A stretch of 11,586 nt of DNA from contig CAMKMK010000058.1 in the NCBI GenBank assembly GCA_946413885.1, positions 1 to 11,586 on the forward strand. The letters run 5' to 3'. Origin of the DNA: an uncultured Prevotellaceae bacterium (lineage in GTDB: Bacteria; Bacteroidota; Bacteroidia; Bacteroidales; Bacteroidaceae). Positions 5,390 through 11,586 of the stretch are shown in pieces (position 1 is the first letter of the stretch; every line of letters begins with the position of its first letter). Both the position numbers and the translations under genes were made by a program. Below the pieces are notes generated by a model. It saw nothing but the letters and a program-made list of their open reading frames with translations. It ran no database searches and was not told the origin of the DNA.

Positions 5390-7621
5390 TTAACGAACCA
5401 GAGTCTTGCGAGTTGTGCCTCCTTGTCGGACAACATAAACTCCAGGGCGTAGAGACTCCTGAGAGGAACTTACACGTGTCCCATCGAGCGTGAAGACCTG
5501 AGAAGCATCTTCCTTACCTTCATCGAGGGAAACATCCTCAACGGGAGTAAGCGAACCATGAAAGATACGACTCCACGAAGTGACACCTATGATACGCAGA
5601 TAGGGCGCAAAGACTTCCTCCTCGCGCTCTGTATCGGCTGCCTGCCACACATACCAGACAGGTTTGCAGCCATGAGGGTCTGACTCGTCATCACCAAAAC
5701 GGCGAAGACCGATACGAAGTCCGAACTCCTGACGATTGTCAATCCAGTTGTGCCATTGCATCCCATCAATGCCAGTAAGCCGCTTCACCTTTTTCCATGC
5801 CCAGCAGGCACCTGCTGCCTGATACGAGAGCTGTGTGCTGGAATAATCAGGCGAATTGGTACCATTCTCGCTCAAGAAAAGAACACGTTTGGTATCCCCC
5901 TTGTAGAAGTTCTCAGGTGTGAGAATCCACGCATTGATGACCTCCAGGTTCTTGAACGTGCAATAGGGGCTGGACATGGTGTAGGTACTGCTGGTATCGT
6001 CGCTCCAGAAACGGGGCTTTGTCAAGTCCTGAGGATAAGGATGATAGGCAACACCCCACCAGAAATCACCTTCCCGCTCAGAATACTTGCAGGTGATGCC
6101 AAGCATGTTCTTGCTGTTATAGCCTGCCCCATCGCTGTTCTGAGTCCAACTGTGGGTGTAAGAACCAAGCACGGCAGCATTCTGGTCGTACTGGCGAACG
6201 ATGTTATAGACAAGACGCATGCTCTTGACGTAGGCGTCCATGTAGATGTTTACCGGCTGGTCACCCATGTTGGTCCATTCTGACCCCATATCCACCTCGT
6301 TGTGCATGATCCAATGATTGATGCGCCCATAAGTGGCTGTGTTGTAACGGTTGGCAAGGTATGCAATGATGGCAGCGTAGGTATTGACGCCCTCTGGAGT
6401 AGTCATGTTGGGCATCGTGTAATAGCCCGCATTGTAGTCAGGATGACAGAGTGCCTTCGTGGTCCAGGCATCAGGACTGGTGGGAGTGAAAAGCAGGATG
6501 GCACTGGTGACGATTCCACGTTTGTAGCATTCCTTGAACGTGTTGTCGTGATTGGCGATGCTGCTCTTGTTTATGTAATAGGTCTTGCCTCCATACTTGT
6601 ATTCCTCAGCATTTCCAAACAATCCGGCTGTGGTGGAAATGAGTTGGTTGCAGACAATATTGACGGTAACGCTCTTTATGCCAAGGTCGTCCAGGTCGCT
6701 TGTAAACCCATTCATGAAGAATCCTCCCAATCCTTTCTTTCCCTTGAGCGGCATCTCACGTGGGCTCGCCTTTGCCTTTACCACATCAGCATAGCGTGCA
6801 TGAGACGCCAGAACGGGGGTCTCGCCGCTGACATCCATGATGGCCCATTTGGAAAGCACACGATCATAGCGGAAACCTTGTCGAGAGGCATTGCGCATGA
6901 CCTGGAAGGAGAAATTCTCTTCTGTGATGTCGGCTGACCAGACGAATTCCGTATCCTCAGTAACATCTCCGTAGGGTGTGATCTCCACCAACCTGTACTG
7001 ACCACCTGCTGGCACAGTACCCTGAATGGTGATTGTGCTGGAAGAAACCTCAACATTATCCACACTACATGGATAACTCGTGGACAAGTATTCAGCAAGA
7101 TGCTGGTTGAGTCTCTGCTTATGCAGATATTCAGCCTTGTCTTCATCAGTACCTGAAGAAATGATGACATTGCGGATGGAGATATTCTTGCCGCTTTGGG
7201 TGCCTAAGTCGAAACGCATGGTCTGACCTGACTTTCCCCAGTTGAAATCCGCTTTCGAAGAATAGAGATTGACCCGATGTTCCTTCCATTCAGACGTAGC
7301 CTCAATAGCGCCAAAACTTCGCGCGCGAGACTCCGAATAGTTGTTTCCAAAATAGATGCGGAAATCATCGATGCCCGTCGAACTCTGATATTCGAAGGAA
7401 AGCATGAAATCTTCGTCTTTCAACGAGCGTTTGAGGGCAGACAAGTAAACGTAAGGGTCTCCACCTGTCGTGGTAAAGGTATAGGCTCCTGTGGAGGAAT
7501 CATATTTGTAACTCAAATGATTCGTTCCACTAAGGGTAAAGGAAAGGTTTACGGTATCAGCCAAAGTTGAAAGGGTGCATGCAAGCATCATCAGCACCAA
7601 CAAATTCTGGATCTTCTTCAT
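5390..7621 (-). CDS. Secreted DUF5722-like protein, putative clan GH-A type glycosidase
   Basis: 743 residues with an N-terminal signal peptide (MKKIQNLLVLMMLACTLSTL, likely cut near 20-22; MLAC does not fit a strict lipobox). Residues about 25-155 look like a beta-sandwich, possibly carbohydrate-binding. A core from about 290 to 690 resembles the DUF5722 family by memory. In the core, WIMHNEVDMG places Glu442 in an Asn-Glu pair like the beta-4 acid/base of clan GH-A, GVAYHPYP (His527) resembles the beta-6 segment, and VLFLSENGTNS places Glu585 where a beta-7 nucleophile would sit. That makes a retaining glycosidase plausible; the activity is inferred, not known. The last 35 residues (FTLDGTRVSS, then LRPGVYVVRQGGTTRKTLVR) resemble the C-terminal tail of Prevotella secreted proteins related to type IX secretion sorting domains. 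The gene follows the GH106 gene by 33 nt, with no promoter between, so it is probably the last gene of that operon. Confidence 0.75.
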   Translation of the reverse strand: MKKIQNLLVLMMLACTLSTLADTVNLSFTLSGTNHLSYKYDSSTGAYTFTTTGGDPYVYLSALKRSLKDEDFMLSFEYQSSTGIDDFRIYFGNNYSESRARSFGAIEATSEWKEHRVNLYSSKADFNWGKSGQTMRFDLGTQSGKNISIRNVIISSGTDEDKAEYLHKQRLNQHLAEYLSTSYPCSVDNVEVSSSTITIQGTVPAGGQYRLVEITPYGDVTEDTEFVWSADITEENFSFQVMRNASRQGFRYDRVLSKWAIMDVSGETPVLASHARYADVVKAKASPREMPLKGKKGLGGFFMNGFTSDLDDLGIKSVTVNIVCNQLISTTAGLFGNAEEYKYGGKTYYINKSSIANHDNTFKECYKRGIVTSAILLFTPTSPDAWTTKALCHPDYNAGYYTMPNMTTPEGVNTYAAIIAYLANRYNTATYGRINHWIMHNEVDMGSEWTNMGDQPVNIYMDAYVKSMRLVYNIVRQYDQNAAVLGSYTHSWTQNSDGAGYNSKNMLGITCKYSEREGDFWWGVAYHPYPQDLTKPRFWSDDTSSTYTMSSPYCTFKNLEVINAWILTPENFYKGDTKRVLFLSENGTNSPDYSSTQLSYQAAGACWAWKKVKRLTGIDGMQWHNWIDNRQEFGLRIGLRRFGDDESDPHGCKPVWYVWQAADTEREEEVFAPYLRIIGVTSWSRIFHGSLTPVEDVSLDEGKEDASQVFTLDGTRVSSSQESLRPGVYVVRQGGTTRKTLVR

Positions 7622-7654
7622 AACAATCTTATCTGATCATTCTTTTATCCTAAT

Positions 7655-10600
7655 TCATTTCTCCACCACAAGGCGAACGGGACCTAAAAGACCACTATCG
7701 CGAAGAGGGGACTGGCCATTGGGACCTGCCAATACCCACGTCTTGCGGGCAGATTCAGGCTGACGGGCATCGTAAACCAAACGATTGAACCAAGTGCTCG
7801 TAACCTCGATGACAAGACGATTGTCGCCCTTCCGCAAAGCATGGGTAATGTCGCACTCGAAAGGCTGAGCCCACAGCGTGGCTATCTCCTGACCATTGAC
7901 GTAAACGACGGCAATCTCCTCCACATTGCCCAACGAAAGTGTATAGCGGGCTCGACGATTCTTCTTGTCAACACGAAGATTTGTCTCATAGGTCACGGTA
8001 CCGCTGAAAGCACGCCCTTCCTCAGAAAGGTCGAGATCCTTCCAAGACTTGAGAGTTTTCGTCTCGACAGGTTTCTCGATACCCCATCCCAAGGGGAAGG
8101 TCAGTTTCCAAGGCTCCGTAAGTTCATGTTCCTCCTGAACGATCCAGTCGTGAACCTTCTGCTTCTTGCCATCGTGATTGAAGACGACAAACAGACACTC
8201 GCCACGCTGCAAATCGAGGTGAATGCGGGTACGGCCGCTCTCTTCAACGGTCGCAACAGGTTCTTCCGTTCCTAAGAACGGGTTCCACAGCTCAACACGA
8301 CCTGTGCAGTTGAAAGAGATGTCACCATGAAATTCCTTCTCCTCACCAGGGCAGACAAAGTACCAATCCGCCCCCTCTGTCTTGCGATGAAGCCAACGGG
8401 CATCCGTCGTCTCCACATCACGAGCCACACCAAGCTCCAAAAGAGCTTCCTCCAGTTTCTTGCCAGAAATGACTTTCCCCTCGCCGGTTCGTCCACCCCA
8501 AAGGGCAGAGACGGCAGCGCTGAAACGATGCTGCTGACCCTCGTTGTCAGCCAAGGTGGCAGGATACTTGGGCGCATCGCCAACAAGGACACCTCCCGCA
8601 CGAACCAAAGCGAGGAGCCGTTCGGCTGTCTCTGGAAGCATACGCTCACAATTCTTCAGGTACATCACGTCGTATTGGATACCATCTGGAGTAACCCACT
8701 TGCCATCACGCACATTGACACGTGTCAAGAGAGCGTCTGTGTTGCAATAATCAAAACGGTATCCGGCAGGGAAGGGCTGGAATTGATCAGGCTTTTGCTG
8801 AATCTCATCGCCTATGAACCAGAGGACGCTGCTGACAGGTAATCCACGCTCAAGCATATACGTACACCTGGCTAAATAGGTAGTGAAGGTAGGCATGTGT
8901 TTCCACCAAGTTTGTTTCCTTAGGAAAGGTGTTCCAATGCCCCCACCAAAAGTGGTGCCAGGACAATATTTGTCAGGGTCAGGATTGTGGGTATAGGTAT
9001 GGAATATCAGATGAGAAACGCCCTCCACCAGATTCTGGTTGGCCACCTCTCGCAACATGGAGAGATGCTCATCCCAGGTAAGCACAAAACTCGTGAAGGA
9101 TTCAGCCGACACACGAGGCTTTCCATAGAGATGGGCAGCAGAAGCCGTGGGATAGATGGGCTTGTAGTTGTGGTTTGCCAAGAAATTATGGAAAGGCTGC
9201 CAGAACTCACACATGGGAACATCAGCATTCTTGTAATACTCCATGCAATCGGCTGGGAAGATATCACCCGCTGCTGTTTCGTAGGAGGCGGTAAGACCAA
9301 CCCGTCTGGCATTCTCAGCCATGCGACCGTAGAAGTTGTTTACAAAAAGGTCATTCTGGGTCATGCGCCAATCACACAGAAACTCGCTGGTGCGTTCCTG
9401 GTTGTCGATAACATAGCCGAACAGGGCAGGAATCCACGTCTTCAGCTCATATCCGCTGACACGCTGGAATTCCTCAGGCATACGCTTTGTCCATGTTTGG
9501 GAAGCACATTCCCAACTGTCCATCAGCATATTATGAAGCAATCCCTTGAGGGGACATGAATTGAGTCGTCCCACATAACTGTTGAACTGAAAATCTACGC
9601 ACTCAGCGTCAAACTTATTCACTTCCCATCCTGTTGCCTCTGCTGGAGCGGGACCATTACGCCGTCCTGTATTGACGTGTCCTATTCTCAAAATAGTCCA
9701 TTTGCCAGCAGGCACGTCCCAAACGAAAGTTCCATCAGCAGACATCTTGCTGGTAAGGTCGCGTATGTCGGCATAGCGTACATAGGCGGCTGTACTCTGC
9801 TTGGGGTGTTCACCCCCTCGATCGATGCTGCGGGAAGTCCATCCTGCCTCTCCTTCCCAATTGTTCTTGCGCGCTGCTGAATAGAGCTTCATCGACGAGA
9901 CGTTCATGGTATGCTTGTTGGTTATCTCCACACGAAAACGACGAGCCTTGCACTCATCCAGCGCAAAGGTCATGGTAAATTCGCTATCCTGCCAATTGGC
10001 CATAGGCATGTCAGTCTCCAGAACGGTAGTCTTCCCATTGGCCGTCAAAGCCTCCATCTTAACGTGGATGGCAGGATCTACGCCAAAGTCATGATTGAAA
10101 TTATCGATGGGATTGAATTCCAGACTCCTTACCGTCGTCTCCTCAGGCAAAGTGATATCAATCGTGTAGGGACGATCCTTCGTCGTGGGTTTCAATTGGA
10201 AACTCCCTTGCAACTTGCCGTTGAGGCATTGTTCCCATTTCTCCTGCTGGTCGTTGGCTATCACCTTTTCTGTACGCAGGAAAGTTCCCGTGTCACCTTC
10301 AGGGGTAGGGAAGGCGAGCACCATCAAATCCTGATAGTTACGCCAGTCCTGCGTATACTTGACAGGAAGGTTCACCTTGACCTGCTTTCCTCCTTCTACA
10401 TCTGTACGCGTGTAACTCAAATGCCGCATAGCCTGTTCAGGTTTAATCCAAGGCCCTCCACTCATCGCCCATCCAGGACACGTCTGTATGGTGAACCTCA
10501 ATCCCAATCGATTGGCTTCGTCAGCAGTCTGTCTCACCAGGGCTTCCCATTTGGGGCTTAAGCATTCGATGTGCTCCTCTGTCCCTGGCCAATCAGCAGG

Positions 10601-10876
10601 GTTACCTTGTTGGCCATGAAAGAACTGCACACCAGCAAATCCTGCTTCAGCAATAGCCTTCAGGTCGGCTGTGATGCCCTTGCTGCCCACACTTCCATTG
10701 AGGAAATGAAACCACGTCTCTGGAAAATAATTCTTTGTGGGACGAAGGAACATTGCTTTATCCCACTCCCCAAAAGACCTGCGCAATTCGCTGCTGTCAG
10801 GAACTGCACCTACCACCTGTGCTTTCGCTCCTATGCTAAGGACGATTACAATCAGTAAAAAAAACGCTTTCTTCAT
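7655..10876 (-). CDS. GH106 family alpha-L-rhamnosidase, secreted
   Basis: GH106 enzymes are inverting alpha-L-rhamnosidases acting on pectin (rhamnogalacturonans) and other rhamnosides. From the ATG at 10876 the protein has 1073 residues, typical for the family, with signal peptide MKKAFFLLIVIVLSIGAKAQ. An ATG at 10924 lies inside the upstream gene and would bury the signal peptide, so 10876 is preferred. The N-terminal barrel shows ETWFHFLNGSVGSKGITADL (53-72) and TIQTCPGWAMSGGPW (129-143). Glu456 in LMDSWECASQ, Glu557 in MCEFW and Glu592 in VSAESFT have spacings close to those I recall for the acid, calcium ligand and base of Bacteroides thetaiotaomicron BT0986 (Glu461, Glu561, Glu593). 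A C-terminal beta-sandwich (about 950-1070, with VYVNGQEIATLW) closes the protein. Its ATG overlaps the HAD stop (ATGA), implying coupling. Substrate linkage is not readable from sequence. Confidence 0.92.
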   Translation of the reverse strand: MKKAFFLLIVIVLSIGAKAQVVGAVPDSSELRRSFGEWDKAMFLRPTKNYFPETWFHFLNGSVGSKGITADLKAIAEAGFAGVQFFHGQQGNPADWPGTEEHIECLSPKWEALVRQTADEANRLGLRFTIQTCPGWAMSGGPWIKPEQAMRHLSYTRTDVEGGKQVKVNLPVKYTQDWRNYQDLMVLAFPTPEGDTGTFLRTEKVIANDQQEKWEQCLNGKLQGSFQLKPTTKDRPYTIDITLPEETTVRSLEFNPIDNFNHDFGVDPAIHVKMEALTANGKTTVLETDMPMANWQDSEFTMTFALDECKARRFRVEITNKHTMNVSSMKLYSAARKNNWEGEAGWTSRSIDRGGEHPKQSTAAYVRYADIRDLTSKMSADGTFVWDVPAGKWTILRIGHVNTGRRNGPAPAEATGWEVNKFDAECVDFQFNSYVGRLNSCPLKGLLHNMLMDSWECASQTWTKRMPEEFQRVSGYELKTWIPALFGYVIDNQERTSEFLCDWRMTQNDLFVNNFYGRMAENARRVGLTASYETAAGDIFPADCMEYYKNADVPMCEFWQPFHNFLANHNYKPIYPTASAAHLYGKPRVSAESFTSFVLTWDEHLSMLREVANQNLVEGVSHLIFHTYTHNPDPDKYCPGTTFGGGIGTPFLRKQTWWKHMPTFTTYLARCTYMLERGLPVSSVLWFIGDEIQQKPDQFQPFPAGYRFDYCNTDALLTRVNVRDGKWVTPDGIQYDVMYLKNCERMLPETAERLLALVRAGGVLVGDAPKYPATLADNEGQQHRFSAAVSALWGGRTGEGKVISGKKLEEALLELGVARDVETTDARWLHRKTEGADWYFVCPGEEKEFHGDISFNCTGRVELWNPFLGTEEPVATVEESGRTRIHLDLQRGECLFVVFNHDGKKQKVHDWIVQEEHELTEPWKLTFPLGWGIEKPVETKTLKSWKDLDLSEEGRAFSGTVTYETNLRVDKKNRRARYTLSLGNVEEIAVVYVNGQEIATLWAQPFECDITHALRKGDNRLVIEVTSTWFNRLVYDARQPESARKTWVLAGPNGQSPLRDSGLLGPVRLVVEK

Positions 10877-11526
10877 ATTTGTTGGATAATTGTTATGATA
10901 TCGTTGGGTTGATCTACGAAACACGTGGCTCCTGCCTCCTCCAGCACCTCACGACTGCGGAAGCCCCAAAGTACGCTGATGCAAGGCAGGCCTGAATTGC
11001 GGGCCGTCTGGATGTCCACGTCTGAATCACCCACATAGACAGCCTCATCAGCACGCACGCCCAATTCTTTCAGAGCCTGATCGACCATGTCAGGAGCTGG
11101 CTTGCGCCTCAATTCTGGACGTTCACCTATCGCCACTTCGATTGTGTCCTGGAACCAAGTTTGATAGAGCCTGTCCACGCCTGCCTGGAGTTTATTGCTC
11201 ACCACAGCCATGCGGACACCCATCGAGTGGAGTGTCTGAAGCGTCTCCCCAATGCCAGGATAGAGACAAGTGTGATTCTGGGAGTGCAGCATATAATAGG
11301 CACGAAACTCAGCAAAGCATTCCTCGAAACGAGGATTTTCCTCCCCATCAAGAACAGCCCTCCGCATCAGCATGCGTATTCCGTTGCCCACAAACTGACG
11401 AACTTCATCGATGCTTCGCTCAGGCATCCCACACGTCCTCAAGGCGTGGTTTACGGCTTCTGCCAAATCCTGCAACGTGTCCAGCAAAGTACCATCCAAG
11501 TCCCAAATCAACGTCTTAAATTTCAT
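10873..11526 (-). CDS. HAD-superfamily phosphatase, phosphoglycolate-phosphatase-like
   Basis: Cytoplasmic phosphomonoesterase of the HAD subfamily IA type. The ATG at 11526 gives 217 residues, the usual size; a GTG at 11529 is in frame but less likely. All four HAD motifs are seen: WDLDGTLLDT with nucleophile Asp9 and Asp11; motif II VVSNK with Ser110; motif III Lys142 in RKPAPD; motif IV GDSDVD with Asp167 and Asp171. A helical cap lies between motifs I and II (about 15-90), with VGNGIRML as in Gph-like enzymes. Members hydrolyse phosphoglycolate or various sugar and nucleotide phosphates, so the substrate cannot be named. It is the first gene before the GH106 gene, whose ATG overlaps its TGA, so it may be merely a housekeeping gene serving as operon lead or may act on a sugar-phosphate intermediate. 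Confidence 0.93.
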   Translation of the reverse strand: MKFKTLIWDLDGTLLDTLQDLAEAVNHALRTCGMPERSIDEVRQFVGNGIRMLMRRAVLDGEENPRFEECFAEFRAYYMLHSQNHTCLYPGIGETLQTLHSMGVRMAVVSNKLQAGVDRLYQTWFQDTIEVAIGERPELRRKPAPDMVDQALKELGVRADEAVYVGDSDVDIQTARNSGLPCISVLWGFRSREVLEEAGATCFVDQPNDIITIIQQI

Positions 11527-11546
11527 CACGATGTCTTTTCTTGCCT

Positions 11547-11554
11547 CAAATATA
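11547..11554 (-). promoter_or_regulatory. Putative -7 box for the HAD-GH106-DUF5722 operon
   Basis: TATATTTG on the minus strand (11554-11547) fits the Bacteroidetes -7 consensus TAnnTTTG and would start transcription around 11540, about 14 nt before the ATG at 11526. No clear -33 TTTG is seen at the expected distance upstream, and the window ends at 11586, so the element is only tentatively assigned. Confidence 0.5.
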
Positions 11555-11586
11555 CAACTTTTTCGTGACTTTTCCTGCCTTGACCC

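Noticed and set aside
7622..7654. Possible separate promoter or small regulatory RNA between the GH106 and DUF5722 genes
   Set aside because: The 33-nt AT-rich spacer has no TAnnTTTG box or hairpin and is simply an intra-operon gap.
1..11586. CRISPR array, tRNA, insertion sequence, prophage or defence island
   Set aside because: No regularly spaced repeats, cloverleaf-like sequence, transposase or integrase motifs, or terminal repeats were found; all long stretches are explained by the genes listed.

Overview
The window looks like a Bacteroidales chromosome segment, most likely Prevotella/Segatella or a close relative. The evidence is the set of families present (a DUF4837 lipoprotein, a GH109 enzyme opening with the PSALxMTAPKxxTVRVGFVG-type block, a GH106 rhamnosidase, a DUF5722-like protein), promoters with the Bacteroidetes -7 box TAnnTTTG, and starts that lack a strong Shine-Dalgarno. 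There is no tRNA, rRNA, CRISPR array, insertion sequence, integrase or other mobile signature. No SusC/SusD pair or regulator is visible, so the carbohydrate genes do not form a classical complete polysaccharide-utilization locus within these bounds.

Layout, left to right. (1) 1-1918, minus strand: rlmN (23S rRNA/tRNA adenine-C2 methyltransferase) followed, with a 4-nt ATGA overlap, by a DUF4837 lipoprotein gene that runs off the left edge. (2) 1919-2068: a divergent promoter region. (3) 2069-3652, plus strand: a secreted GH109-type, NAD-dependent glycosidase of the Gfo/Idh/MocA fold with an odd Ala/Lys/Glu-rich C-terminal tail. (4) 3653-3813: a convergent intergenic region with a strong GC-rich hairpin terminator. 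(5) 3814-5253, minus strand: a FadL/OmpP1-type outer membrane beta-barrel with a good promoter and an inverted repeat overlapping its -33 element. (6) 5390-11526, minus strand: an apparent three-gene operon. A phosphoglycolate-phosphatase-like HAD hydrolase comes first, overlapping by ATGA a large GH106 alpha-L-rhamnosidase, which is followed after 33 nt by a 743-aa secreted DUF5722-like protein whose motifs suggest an uncharacterised clan GH-A type glycosidase.

How the parts may work together. The operon in (6) encodes two exported proteins, one a recognisable rhamnosidase and the other a candidate glycosidase, so they probably act on the same rhamnose-containing glycan (plant pectin, arabinogalactan or a bacterial/host polymer; the sequence does not say which). 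The HAD enzyme would act in the cytoplasm on a phosphorylated metabolite. GH109 would remove terminal alpha-GalNAc-type sugars. rlmN/DUF4837 is a housekeeping pair with no evident link to the rest. The most interesting candidate for undescribed biology is the DUF5722-like protein and its tight pairing with GH106. No wholly new system (defence, mobile or RNA-based) is evident.
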